Origin: Palaemon carinicauda
Lineage: Eukaryota > Arthropoda > Malacostraca > Decapoda > Palaemonidae
Direction of reading: 5' to 3'
DNA: 64,000 nt
Assembly: GCF_036898095.1 (NCBI RefSeq)
Contig: NC_090768.1
Coordinates: 48,442,201 to 48,506,200, forward strand
Under the pieces are notes generated by a model. The model was given only the letters and a program-made list of their open reading frames with translations, had not been told where the DNA came from and did not search any database. Positions 1 to 11,830 of the stretch are shown in pieces; the first letter of the stretch is position 1, and each line of letters begins with the position of its first letter. Position numbers and translations under genes: made by a program.

Positions 1-1030
1 GAGGGATGATCTTCCAAGGCCCCCAACAATTCGTAGGGAGTTCATTTTTAGCCAGTAATGCAGGATCTGGATATAAATTAACTTCTTCCGACTCCGAGAA
101 TTTGATGTGGCCATCATCCCTTGATAGTACCACAATCTCGCTGACTCTAGCTCCAGAAGCCATAGCTAGTAAAAATATAAATTTTTGAGTAAAATCCCTC
201 AAAGAAGCAGATAGTTATCTATTGAGGAGACTAGGTGAAAGGCTTTGTCCAAAAAAACACGAGATGGTTTTTTGGGAACATTTGGTTTCAGTTTAGCACA
301 AGCCTTCAGGATCTTATTGAACAGTTCGCTGTTGAGGTCTATAACGAAAGTATGAGCGATAGGTCTGTTTAGGGCTTATTTACATGAGGAAATAGTTGTG
401 GACGCCAGAACCTATTCATGTAGTGTAATAAAGAATGATAAACAAAGTCCAATGTAATCAAAGTGGGCTTATGTATCTTAACAAACTCCACCCACTTCTT
501 CCAAGAGAACAAATATTGTCTTTTTGTAGTAGAGAACTTGTATTCTTCTATAAAATCAATCCTTTCCTTCGAAACTCCGTATTTTCTTTTGGCTGTTAGA
601 ATGAGAAAATCATGAGCTGAAGGTTATTTGTTACCCAAGAGGAAGCAAAGACAGTCTCCTGTTGAACATCCTGGGATAGCATTGCTGTCGGCAGAGGAAT
701 CCAGAATCAGAACAAGAGGGTACCAATTGCTCTTGGGTCAAATTGGGGCCACTAATGCTGCTGCCCCCTTGAAGGTCCGTAGCTTGTCCAGGTCCTTCAT
801 TAGGAGATTGAATGGTGGGAAAGGTAAATGTGAGTCCACTGGTTCCAATCCAGTGACATCGCATCTATCCCCACTACTTCCAGATCTAAATTTGGTGCAA
901 CATAATGGGAAAGTTTCTTGTTAATACTTGTTGCAAAGAGATCTATTTGCAGTTCCGGGACTTGCTCTAGAATGAAACAGGATGACTTTTCATCCAGGGG
1001 CCATTCTGTTTCCAGAGGCTTGAACTTTCC
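1..1030 (-). mobile_element. DIRS-like retrotransposon relic, MT and tyrosine-recombinase part
   Basis: Read on the minus strand, positions 188 down to about 6 give a YR core segment that includes LLAMASGARVSEI, matching the first catalytic arginine box of DIRS recombinases, followed by LLAKNELPTN, a stretch also found in the YR of the intact copies in this window. Upstream, near 750-860, a frame reads like the methyltransferase-like segment (FPPFNLLM and ALVAP). Order and spacing match RNase H-MT-YR of the complete elements. Frameshifts and stops interrupt it throughout, so it is dead. The C-terminal end of YR runs off the left edge of the window. It lies downstream of the PLRG1 stop codon. 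Confidence 0.7.
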
Positions 1031-1039
1031 AAGTTCATC

Positions 1040-2530
1040 AATCCATCGTATTCTCTTCCTTCCACTGGTTCTTTTGCAATCTCTAGGGACACATTCTATT
1101 ATTCTTAATGTTCATCTAATACCTATCATTCTCATTAAGTGTCCTCCCTATGTCCAATCCTTTTTCTTACATGTTTATGAATAGCCTCTACTTTAGTTTG
1201 CTCTCTTATCCACATTTCTCCTTTTATGTTTATTAGTGTTATTCCATCCTTATTCTTTTCATAGCTCTTTGAGTTGTATCTAGCTTGTTTCTAAGCCTTT
1301 AGTGGGGCTCCAAGTTTCCAATGCACAAGTTAATACTTTACTGGTAGGATCATCTGAATAAATACTTTTCTTTTTAGAGAAAGTGGCATTTTACATTTCA
1401 TAACCTGATTCTGTTTACCAAAGGCTCTTCATCCTATGCCTAGCGTTCTTTTAATTTCAGTCTCGTGTCCCGAGGAAACAATGTCTGTACAGTATATTCA
1501 TTTACAGTCTCTAGACGTTTGTCCAAAACTCTTATTTGTTGTATCTCTACATTTTTATCAAACATTAACATAGTTTTACTCATTCATTTTCAGTCCTACG
1601 TCTCTGCTTCCTCAATTCAAATCTACCATCTTTTGCAATTTGTCCTAAGATTCACCAAACAGAACCATATCAACCATATCAACTCCAAATCTTAAGTTGT
1701 TAAGGTATTTCCCATTAATATTAGTTTGTACCTTTCACAATTTAAATTTTTAAAAACTTCTTCTAGGTGTGTTGCGCATAATTCAGGAGATGGGTTCTCC
1801 CTATCCAACTCCTTTCTCAATCACAATTGTTTCACTATCATTGTGTAGTTTTAGGATTGTTGTACTTCCTGTATTGATATCTTCAAGTGTTCTAACATAA
1901 AATTAATCTATTCCTTGTCTTTGAAGGGCTTTCATTACTGCTGAAGTTTTGACAGTCAAAAGCTTTCTCAGTCTATAAATGTCATACATAGTGGTTTGTC
2001 ATACACTGCATATTTTTCCATTAGCTGGTTAATTATATGGATATGGTCAGTTGTTGAATACCCACTTCTAAAGCCTGCCTACTCTATTGGTTTATTAAAG
2101 GCTGTCTTCCTATTTGGCACAATATGATCTTTGCAAGTAATCTATACACAGAAGAGTAAACTTCCAGGATGTTTAGTTTTTCAGGTCTCCCTTTTTGTGA
2201 ATTAGTATAATGATAAAGATTTTCCCAACTGTAGGTATAGAGCATTCTTGCTGGCATTTGGTGAAGAGTTCAATGAGTTTTACTACTATGAAATCTCCTC
2301 CATCTTTTATCAAATCAATTGTTAGGCAATCTTCTCATCCTGCTTTGCCTATTTTCTTGCATTTTGATGCTTCCTTTACTTTTCCTACTGTATGTTTGAT
2401 ACCTGCTCAGGTGTTGCATTATTTCTATCAGCAAAGTTAATCCGCTGCAATTTTTATCACTCATCTCTAATGCTGATATTTCCATTTTCCATCTAAAGCA
2501 AGCATCTGCTAGCATCCTATTTCAAGTCTT
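1040..2530 (-). mobile_element. Degenerate non-LTR retrotransposon (RTE-like reverse transcriptase)
   Basis: The minus strand carries broken frames that resemble an RTE-type reverse transcriptase in the right order. There is a KTFDCQNFSSNES-like start of the palm (about 1990-1930), then NINGKYLNNLRF (about 1700), then DMVLFGES and DKLQKMV (about 1670-1630, where the YADD box would be), then GLKMNE (about 1590), and CALETWSPTKGLE (about 1340-1290) where the family has a YGAETW-like box. Every segment has stops or frame changes, so this is an old copy. Family assignment rests on motif order and I could not test it by search. Confidence 0.6.
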
Positions 2531-5262
2531 CTTTTCATTAATTTGATGCTTCTTCCTTTCATTAGTGTTTCCTAAACTTTATCCGATTGTGTTTACGAAT
2601 GTCTTGGGTTTTTAGTTTGTTTATTGGTTTTGATAGTTCTGCTAATTCTATTCCATCCCTATTGTATTTTCTTAATCATTTTCAATGTTATTTCATACTA
2701 ATCAGAGGAAAAATATCTCATTATATTACACATGGGCAGGAAAAAGCAATCGACCTGCACACACAAAAAACTGACAAATCAACTCCAAGACCATTGATCA
2801 TAAACTGGCATCAAGATAGTGTTTTCATAAGTGACATTGCTCAGCAACTTAGCATCAATAGACCATATATACTGTAGATGGATACGATGAGAAACAAAGA
2901 GTTTAATTGCGTGATCAGTCTATCTAACTTAAAACTAATTCAGGTAGTTTTCTTTATTTCATGCTACAGAGCTGAAAATATATACTAGTTTTTAATACGA
3001 TTAAATGATCTATAAAATACAGTATACAAAGAATAAATAATTCACCATAATACCCGCCACGACATATTTTATTCATAACATTATGGATACAAAATTTTAC
3101 ACAAATCACAGTTGTAATTACTGTATTTCAAAAGCTAATACAGTAGTTTTACAGCACTGTCACAGATCTGTATTTACAAATCTCAGTTGAATGTAGTATT
3201 TCTTACAAAACTGATAGCCTTGGAAGATTAATATTAACACCATTTATTTTCAATAAAATATCTACAGTAAAGAGAAAAATAAAGTTGAAAAGTGAGAAAG
3301 TGTGGAAATTTCTCAAACGCACCAATAGTTGTGTGAGGTGCATTTCCGAGTTAAAAAAAAAAAAAAAGTTTCCAATGGTAATTTTATAAAAGGCCATAGT
3401 CCGAAAGGTTTTGGAGTATTGAAAAAAAATTTAGTGAGGAGACCAAACAAATTAGGAATGATATATTATAATCTGTAGTTTCATTATGATCCTTAAGAAG
3501 AAAATAGTGATATTTGTTTTGTACACAAATAGTTCTTCTTAGTATACTTCTTTTATGACATGGCGTAGAATACCACCAAAAGGTAAATATTATAAAATTT
3601 ATTTCTGTTTGTAACAGGTATGGAATATAAAGAAATTCCAAATGGTAACTTGGTGCTATGAGCATTAAAAAAAATAACAAAATACTGGGTTTTTGTCTGT
3701 TCTAAATTATTGCTTCATTTGCAAATTATACTTTCCACCAGTTTCTTGACTGGAATCCCCCAAAATAGGTGAAGTGCATCAAAAATTCAGTTTAAGGAAT
3801 TTATTATACCAGTATTTTGAACAATAAATTATTATGCTCTATGTTTACTGGTTGTACACATGAATAGCTATGTGACCATGGTTAAAACAATTTACATAGA
3901 AATCAGAATGCTAAGATGTTTGGACTATTAATGGCTTTTCTATTATGTAGGACATTCTTAAGAATGAAAATTTCTTGTCTAAGATCATCAATACTTTTTA
4001 TAGATGACAGGGTAATTGGTAAGTTTATTTTGTTTATCACGTAGGCCAGTGTATTGGTTGGGTACATAAACACACTGCATCATATCACGATATTAATTGA
4101 TGTAATGTCTACACCAAACTTATATATTGTAATCTGTAAGTTTAAATGAATTACATAGACCTTAAATTAGGTAAGAGTAGCCAAGAAATGGTGTTCCACT
4201 TGTTTTTCCAATCTTATTTTATTATTTGAATGGCTATATCTTGAACAGCATTTGTACTTTTACTTGTCGGAAAAAATTCAGTTGCCTGGATATCAGAAAA
4301 TAATTATTTTCCACTATATTTAGTAACAATAAAGTAACCTTGTTTCAAATAAAGAAAAAATATACCGACTTGAAATAAGAGGTCTAATAACCCTAACTTG
4401 ACATTTTCCGGCAGGAAAACAGCACATATTGTAGGCTAGGCTCCATCCGGTAAGCACCCTAAACATCTGTGGTGAAAGGAGTAATGCAGGTACGGATAGG
4501 CATTAAGGACAAACATACTATTGGACATCCAAATCCAAAAGAAAAATAATTAATTTTAGCCATGAAAGGGTATCACAGGAGCTCGAGATGCACAAGATAT
4601 GTGATATTTCAAATCTATTTGAAGGCAACACAAGTTACAAAAGGCAATAAACCAAATTTACTCCTGCATCTTGAAGGGGAAAAAATTCCAAAAATCTTTC
4701 CTAATCTTTCACTAAGTAATGGTAAAAAGATAGCACAGAGGTTACTCCCATATATTTAAGACCTGACAAAGATGCATGGTGTTCATGTGTCTTAAAAACT
4801 ATTGCAGTAAATCACTATTTAGTTATCACACACATAGCCCAAGTAATCCGGAAATATAATTCTTCTGGTCTTAGGAAAATAATTATATCAGTAATATTTC
4901 AATCACTAGCCTGCAAGTACTGTACAAACTTCTGAGTATGCATAACAACAAGAAGAAAACTGTGATAAAGCCCAGTTGAGTGCTATATACAATGTACAAA
5001 ATCTTCAGGGAGCTATAATCATAGTGTCAAGATACAGACACTTCTTGGAGTTGGATTGGCAGGAACCGGTCCACCTGAATCAGAGGAACATTTGACACTC
5101 AATTTGATGATAATGAGATGTGTAGGAAAATCTAATCAGTTCAAAGGAATTTAAGATGGATTACATACATTGACGTCTTTAATAGTGGTAATACTTTAAA
5201 AACATAGGGCCATTATAAAAATTTGCATCTCCAAACTTATAGGCTACTCAATCCATGAAAAT
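2531..5262. other. AT-rich interval without recognised gene
   Basis: About 2.7 kb of AT-rich sequence. The open frames are short and look like chance. A run of A at about 3351-3367 could be the tail of an old retroposed copy, but I see no clear body or target duplication. Nothing else is supported. Confidence 0.5.
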
Positions 5263-7240
5263 CATAAATTTTTCTAGGTAATTTGTATCTTTCCTAATTA
5301 TACAAGCCAGAGTCCTTTTATAAAAGTGTGATTTGCATGTATCAGGAACTCAGCTGTTAAAATCTGTAACAAAGTGTCGGTAGTAACTGGTGGGTGGCGG
5401 GGAAGCCTGCACACTGAGTAGCCACTTTAACCTTCACCTAGGACTCACAGTGTGGTTGAGGAGGGAAGTGTAGCTTAAAGACCCCAGGTTTGTATAGTTA
5501 GGAAAAATACAAATTACTTTTAAAATTTGGGATTTTTTCCTGGACGCATACAAACTCTCATCCTTTAAAAGGAGGAAGCTTCTATAATCAAGCTGCCTGG
5601 TCTAAAATTCTGGGATGTCAGAACATTCAAATCTATAGAGGTGAGGGTGTGCTGACTCCTACACTCTTACCCACCTCCTAACATCCTGAGAAACGTTTCT
5701 CAAGCTACAGGCTAAGTTTCTGTCGACAAACAAGCATTCACGGAGAAACCTATATCCTAAAGAGAATATATCTTGAACTGCATGGTCAATTTAAAGAAAT
5801 GAGTTATATTCATTGTTTCCATCCTCCACCTCATAAAGAGGATGGGGGAGAAACTGTACCTCTACCTTTACACGAATGGAAAATTTCAACGATACGGTAG
5901 TTACCTGCATCACCATAATTCTCCAGTCCAACGAATAAAGGCAAAACTGCTGCACCCCATAGGAGGGAAAAGAATAGAAAAAAACAGCTAGACATCCTTA
6001 ATTCTTACCTCTCATCCTAGATTTAATTCGTGACCACTATCTTCCACGCAATGTTTCTTCTATTAAGGAGCTAGGTCCAATATACAGTCCTCTGAACAAC
6101 TACCACTGGTCCCAGCAACAATGTGTCCAGGGAGTTTAGGGTATACTCCTGCATATGATGGGCCATGAAGGCTGGCTAGCATCAAAATTCTGGCCTTCAT
6201 AAATTGTGCCACTGATTTGTTCCACTGATTTTTTCTTCCTGGAGGCTAGCATTGACCCAATCCCCTTGAGTTTGTGAGCGAGCTTGAGCAGGTTCCTTTA
6301 GATCCTTAACCAAGAGAGGATAAGCTTGCCTGGTGGTTTCTCGAAGCTAGAAGGATAGGCATTTTTCAAGATCTTCTTGAATGTGCCTGCACTCGGGAGA
6401 AGATTTTGGGCCTGCAGTTTGAAAAGCTGAGTCCGCCTTAGGTAGTGGCGTAGCATCCTCCCAGAACAAATATCATCGGGATCATTGGTTGCATGCTTTT
6501 AACCTCAGATCATAAACAAACGGGTTCTGAGACTTCATAACGAACTCAGGAATAAAAGAGAATTAAATCTTCTTCCAACACTCAGTATCACTGATGACAT
6601 CAGAAATTCCATGAAGCTCGTCTATTTGTTTCACTGAGGTCAGGGTAAGGAGGAAGACCATCTTGATTGTACTAGCTTTTTCTTACACATGCCTCAAAAG
6701 TTTGTATGGGGCCCTATTGAGGGACCCAAGAACTCGAGTGACATCCGATGCCGGAAAACAAGACCGCTAAAAGATCCTCATGAGCATAGACAGCTGCCAC
6801 AAAGATTAAAGATCTAAGCCCTTCAGTCTAAAGCCTTGGTTCAAGGCTGAGAAATTGCCTTTTAAGGCTAAGACTGAAAGAAACTTCTCCAGGTGACGGT
6901 AGACGCGAAAATCCACTTTCGGTTGCAGAGAGGCTCCAACTACGGAAGTATGTCTTCTACAACCCCAATCACTTTGCTTGGTTGGCATCTGCTGAGGACC
7001 TACAGATATCCAAACATTTATGCATTGCCTTTCAAAAAGCCTTTTGCTTGGAGATGCTGGATAGTCTCTAAATGTTTGAGGTTTAAAGGCCATTCACGAA
7101 TGGCAGTGGTAAGGGGCAGTGACAATGCCCTAGCTAGCAGAACATTTCTCTACAGACTGACCATATATCCAAAGGATCAGCACCTAAGACCACTCTCCAC
7201 CCAAGCTAGGATCAGGGAAGGCCAGGCAATTGGCTAGTTT
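5263..7240 (-). mobile_element. Truncated DIRS-like relic with terminal repeat, ICR and YR remains
   Basis: The left part (about 5263-5310) is an inverted match to about 5485-5530, which is followed directly by a second, different motif ending near 5570. This is the terminal-repeat plus ICR layout of the intact elements, and the bases resemble element 5. From 7093 down to about 6130 the minus strand gives YR remains: ALNQGFRLKGLDL (about 6850), a degraded box where intact copies read LLALASAKRVSELHG (about 6640-6600), and ILMLASLHGPS near 6150. Stops and frameshifts are frequent. Gag and RT are absent, so the copy is truncated on its upstream side. It lies just downstream of the PLRG1 terminal exon. 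Confidence 0.65.
7150..7240. repeat. Dispersed repeat copy (partner at 39195-39370)
   Basis: This stretch shares several blocks with 39195-39370: an ACAGACTGACCATATA-like block, then TCCACCCAAGCTA, then a CAGGCAATGGCT-like block. The same arrangement in two places marks a dispersed repeat. It resembles a repeat I remember from other decapod sequences, but I cannot confirm that here. Confidence 0.5.
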
Positions 7241-7298
7241 GTGAGATATCAAATTTTTATTTAGTTATACAGCTGATAGTTTTAAAGATTTTCCACTA

Positions 7299-7372
7299 GG
7301 CAGTTTTCTCCATGGCAATTTTCCCATTGGAAATAACCCCAATGGTAATTTTACCACCAGGAATTATTCAGT
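7299..7372. repeat. Short imperfect tandem repeat, unit about 15 bases
   Basis: Successive units of the form CCATGGCAATTTT, CATTGGAAATAA, CAATGGTAATTTT and CCAGGAATT run head to tail. The unit is degenerate and only about four or five copies are visible. It lies downstream of PLRG1 and has no evident coding role. Confidence 0.5.
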
Positions 7373-7696
7373 CTTGTTGACAACTGAGTTTCAATCGTGT
7401 TTATACTACCACCAATTTAACACCAAAATATCTAATCTGAGAAGTCAAAATTGAAGAAGGATAAATTTGAAGCAATAAAATGTTCGGATGGGACAAGATT
7501 AAAAGGAAATGATGCCAAAAAAAGTGTAAAAAGCAGTACAGCAAGGGGGCCACATAAAAATGCAAAGAACCCTCAGTATTGTCGGTATTGCACTAAGAGT
7601 AAAATAGGTGGTCTGTAAATTGCATGAATACAGTAATTTCCTAATACAACAGTTTGGTAAGAGGATTACTGTAAATAACAAATAAACTCTTTTTAG

Positions 7697-7702
7697 TTTA
7701 TT
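7697..7702 (-). promoter_or_regulatory. Candidate PLRG1 polyadenylation signal
   Basis: TTTATT on the plus strand reads AATAAA on the minus strand, about 92 bases beyond the PLRG1 stop codon. Hexamers like this are frequent by chance in AT-rich DNA, so this is only the nearest good candidate. Confidence 0.35.
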
Positions 7703-7793
7703 AAAAAGGTGAAACATAACTTACTCTAATAAAAAATAAAGCCATTTTAATTCTTCTACAAACTAATGCTTTAACACCAGGTCCTTCAGGCTT

Positions 7794-7853
7794 CTAATAT
7801 TTTCTTCTCTTTAAGATCTCAGGCCTCCAATTAACAGGATGGGTTTCCTCAGT
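7794..7853 (-). CDS. PLRG1: PLRG1 terminal coding exon
   Basis: This exon encodes the last 19 residues, TEETHPVNWRPEILKRRKY, then TAG. It follows a consensus acceptor (pyrimidine tract and CAG at 7854-7856). The preceding exon ends in frame at ...DDTA, so the join gives the family's conserved C-terminus, where animal PLRG1 proteins end in a similar basic tail (family knowledge). The protein is a core WD40 subunit of the Prp19/CDC5L complex, which acts in the catalytic steps of pre-mRNA splicing in the nucleus. The intron before this exon is only 663 bases, in contrast to the others, and I see no transposon in it. No frame break is visible. The 3' UTR end is not defined. Confidence 0.93.
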   Translation of the reverse strand, partial: TEETHPVNWRPEILKRRKY

Positions 7854-8516
7854 CTGGAAAAGATAAAAAAAAGAATTCTATTATTATTTTCATTAGAATT
7901 GCATTAATGTACTACATCATGATTTTATTCCTACTTAAATATAAATATCAAAAGCTGTATGCATATCAGTTTAATCAATTTCAAACTTGTATCACGGAAG
8001 CCATTGTAAGCACAACAATAATTCAGAAGGGTGAGGCTCTATCACATGGGGAAGGACCTTGTTTCCAAATCCTTAACTTCCTATTACTGTGATTCAGAAA
8101 TAATGCCCAATTACATGGTAAGAAAGACAGAGACTAGCATCTTAAAGTAGGTCTATATGGCCCAAAACATTTACAGTAATTACACTGTATTTCATCATGA
8201 CTATTTGCATGACCAAAAAGCATAAATACCCTCTTCCACATAATCATATAAAAAAAAAACTCATACGTAATAAACAGAACTAGAGTACAGAAATATATAA
8301 AAATATCTATAATATACTGAACCCATTATAATGATAAATACAGGTAAGGTCATTTATAATTCTGATGGTTCTTTGCCTTTTATTAAGCTATTAAGCCATT
8401 TATAGTACAGTTCCAATTTCAATGTCAATCACAGAAGGGATATCTTCCATATGTTACAAATACTGTACATAATTTGGTAGGTTTAATAAAAAACAATAAA
8501 AACAAAACAAACTTAC

Positions 8517-8632
8517 AGCTGTGTCATCTTCCTTGTATATCTTTATGGTCTTATCGGCATCACATGTTATAAGACGTGATCCACTTTGATCGAATGTCAT
8601 TGCAAAAACTCCAGCCTCGCTATCCATTGAAC
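8517..8632 (-). CDS. PLRG1: PLRG1 exon encoding the last WD40 repeat
   Basis: The exon has 116 bases, an acceptor CAG immediately upstream (8633-8635) and a donor GTAAGT at 8511-8516. It completes a glycine codon split with the previous exon (phase 1), then encodes [20 protein letters not shown], continuing through [19 protein letters not shown]. This is the final beta-propeller blade of PLRG1; [13 protein letters not shown] is close to the vertebrate version as I recall it. The intron upstream is about 20.2 kb and holds elements 1 and 2 plus older repeats. Confidence 0.95.
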
Positions 8633-10033
8633 CTGAAAGAAAGGCATATTATAAGCACTAGAATACAAAAATAGAAAATAGAAACAGAAAACTTGGAAAT
8701 CTTTAAAAAAAGATATTTATTAACATAGAACTCAATGTACCTTCCCTCTTCTAAAACAAAACACAGAAATATTCTTTGCAGTCAAGGAGTTTCCAGCTTA
8801 TGCAGAGCTATCAATTCATCCATCATATATATGAAGTACAGACTTGGTATAAATTAGATTTGACAAAAATGAGGGCTACATGATAGGCTTTAAAGTAATC
8901 ATAAAATTTATTGAACTCTTACAAAAAAATCTATCATATTATTCTGAAAATTTGGGAGAAAATATTTCACATTCAATATAATTACTCATTCATAAGTTGC
9001 CTTTATCCAGAATGACACGCTGCCAGTTGCAGCTTAAAAGGTAAAAACAAATACACCTGTTTTGTCTGGCTTCCCGCCTCTTCCATGGCCATTCAAGCTC
9101 TTGACCACCTCCCTCATTACACGAGGTAAAAAAAATTGGCGAGGGAGATGACAACCCCTTTAAAAGAACACATTTGGGCTTCTCTATTCGAGATCCAAAT
9201 AGCTGTTGATTTCCAGGTTTCTTTAGAGAAATTCCTAATACCTCAGCTCTAAGAGCAGGTGTGGTCATGCTTTCATGTTTAGGCTCAACTTGCATGTGAT
9301 GCCCCCAGAAGACAAGGCCTATCATGGTGTGGTAGAGAAGGAAGGCAAATCAGGTTTCACTCTATGAGCTGATACCCAGCTGAGCTCCACTGTTGGCAAC
9401 CAGCCAACAAAGCTTAGGGTACAGTTGGACAACCCTAGAAGGAGGAGATTTGGGTCTCCATCCTCCAAGCTAAGAACACAGATCTACCAGTTTTATTGCA
9501 ATGACATATAGATTGACTCGAAAGTGTGGTAAGTTTTATTAGACCATAAGCAGCAGTTCCCTCTCAAGGAAGCTTTCAGTGTCCAGAGATGCTCCTGTCT
9601 CCTACCCAAAGCCAATCGGGGTCATATCATAGGGAATCAGTTGATCTTCTGAACTGGCTGGAATTGGCTTTCATTGCCATGAGCTTGCTCCTGGCACATA
9701 AGACTTACTTTGCAGAATACATCTCCAAAGTAAAGACGATTGCTTGCTCTTTAGACCAGCATTTCACAAAATGGGGGAAAATTTGAAGCTACCGGGGAAG
9801 AAATAACTACACTGCTCTCTATGGCTATGTCTAATTGTTACTAACTGCTCTCTATCTTTAAAATAAATGAGTAAATAGTCAGAGTTTTGATTACTCTTTC
9901 CCTCATACACATGAAGGGGGAAATCTGGATGTCTGAACTGGGTGCATGGAGTGATGACAGAAAAAGTTTGGGAGCCACTGCTTTAGACAATAAGTATCTT
10001 TTTAATATACAATAAGCCTCTACTTCTAGGCAA
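8633..10033. other. Intronic interval without recognised gene
   Basis: This is the part of the large PLRG1 intron between the acceptor at 8633 and the left end of element 1. Short open frames at 8990-9325 (minus) and 9589-9786 (plus) do not match anything I recognise. The base composition is less AT-rich around 9000-9800 than in the flanks, which hints at a worn repeat, but I cannot name it. Confidence 0.4.
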
Positions 10034-10258
10034 AATCAAAAATTTTAAGTAATTTTTATTTTTCCTAACATACTTACCGAGAACTACTTTCTTAGGAGTT
10101 ACCTGTAATCTCCTCTCTACCAACCAGAGTTTTGTGTAGGGTACCCTCTATCCCGTTTTCTATGGAGGCCTACCCCGGCATTAAAGAATGTGCCCCGAGG
10201 GTAGGCTTATCGCTAGGTCGATGTCCGCCCGGGTCAACATCTCCAGTAAGTTCTATTG
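10034..10258. repeat. Element 1 left inverted terminal repeat
   Basis: About 190 bases from CCGAGAACTACTTTC to CATCTCCAGTAAGTTCT recur as the reverse complement at 16166-16345 with about three mismatches. The outermost 40 bases (AT-rich, with TTTTTCCTAACATAC) are not shared with the other end but are repeated in inverted form in the ICR. Confidence 0.9.
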
Positions 10259-10321
10259 AAGTAGCACAATACTTGCAAGGGAAGAGAGACACTCGGGGAA
10301 GGAAGGGAGGGCCATTACCCG

Positions 10322-10420
10322 AAAGTAGTTCTCGGTAAGTATGTTAGGAAAAATAAAAATTACTTAAAATTTTTGATTTGTTCCAACACGAATACTTACC
10401 TCGAACTACTTTCTTAGGAG
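10322..10420. repeat. Element 1 internal complementary region (ICR)
   Basis: Bases 10322-10377 are the reverse complement of the left outer end (10034-10090). Bases 10378-10420 are the reverse complement of the right outer end (16325-16367). The joint falls within about three bases near 10377-10380. In DIRS1 this region is thought to template the joining of the two ends into a circular intermediate. Confidence 0.88.
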
Positions 10421-10744
10421 ACTTACACTTTAGGAGGCGGGAGTGCTATTCTGACCTACAGACCCGGTAAGCGGAGGCCAAGAGGCCCAGGAATACTGTA
10501 ATGGTACATACTAGAAAACGGACGAGAGGGTAACTACACAAAGAGCTCACGTTAGTGTCTAAGTACTCACCCTTTGAAAAACTTCTTCTGATGTTGCATC
10601 CAGTAGCGTAGTCGTGAAGAACGTGTTATCCAATGGTACAAGTTGGTAATCCCCGATGAGGCTAGGGAGCAACTGGGTAGGATGGAAGGAAACGCACCTG
10701 TGTCTCCCGGTTGCTATCCGTGATTGAGCCTGGGGTTTTTACCG

Positions 10745-11830
10745 TTAAACCACTTGGAGGGCGGAGATGACTGTTCCAATGGAGAACCCGTCTAAGGACT
10801 TCCTCGAGTAGTCCTTGAGGTAATGGGCAGTAAAGGTCGAATGGTTCGACCAAGTACCTGCCCGAAGGATCTGACCCACTGCCATGTTTTTCTCAAAGGC
10901 TAAGGACGTGCTCAGGCTCCTGATGTCATGAGGTCTGGGGGCGCCTGGCACGGCCAGGCCTTCCTCCTTGTAGGCTCTGGCAATAACTTGTCTCAACCAG
11001 AAGGAAATGGTGTTCTTGGACACTTGCTTCTTAGTAACACCCGTGGATACGAAGAGGCTCTTGATGCCTGGGTGGAGATGAGCCGTTCTTTCGAGGTATT
11101 TTCTAATGGTTCGGACAGGGCATAATTTCAAATCCTCCGAATTACCCGTCCTAGGGATGGCTGGTATGGAGAAACCTTCAAACTTCGGGTCCCAGACTGC
11201 CGGGTTCTGGGTCTTCGCCACAAAAGAAGGAACAAACTTGAAGGATACTTCTTTCCACCCCTTCGAATGAGAAACGTCATATGACAGCCCATGGATCTCA
11301 CCCACTCTCTTAGCGGACGCCAAGGCCAGCAAGAAGACGGCCTTGAGAGTGAGATCTCTGTCCACGATATCTTTCAAAGGTTCAAAGGGGGGGGGGCCAC
11401 ACAACATCTTCAGGACCTTAGCTAAGTCCCACTGGGGCACCCTACTCGCTTGTGGGGGGCAGGACTGCTCGAAGCTCTTGACAAGCATTGCTATGTGCCT
11501 AGAGGCCCCCCAGGTCGATGCCCTTCAGGAGGAAGACTTGGCCTAAGGCGGCCCGAACCCCTTTTATGGCTGGGATTGACATTCCCATTTTGTCTCTGAG
11601 AAACACCAGAAAATCCGCTATGTCCGGGACAGAGGCATTAAGGGGCTTAATGTGCCTCTCAGAGCACCACTTCGTGAAGGAGGCCCACTTAGCCTGGTAG
11701 ACCGCAGCTGAAGACTTTCTCAGGTATAGCGACATTCTCTTAGCAGTGGATGAAGAATATCCTTCTTTCTTCAGGAGTCGCTCGATAGTCTCCAGGCGTG
11801 AAGACGTAGGGACTGTGGGTTGTCGTGGAG
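10745..11830 (-). pseudogene. Element 1 tyrosine recombinase (YR), one frame break
   Basis: DIRS YR integrates the circular DNA copy. The C-terminal 247 codons (11488-10745) hold the catalytic set: SAKRVGEIHG with the first arginine, PHDIRSLSTSLAF with the HxxR box (about 10919-10930), and TAHYLKDYS with the candidate nucleophile tyrosine at 10820-10822. The N-terminal SAM-like part (SRLETIERLL to LLKGIDL) is in another frame, 11820-11499. The break lies in a run of six G on the coding strand at about 11505-11510, where related copies stay in frame. The N-terminus overlaps the end of the MT segment. A sequencing or assembly indel is a possible cause. Confidence 0.85.

Noticed and set aside
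6893..7237. Plus-strand frame of 114 codons
   Set aside because: It is the complement of YR remains read on the minus strand and runs into a dispersed repeat.
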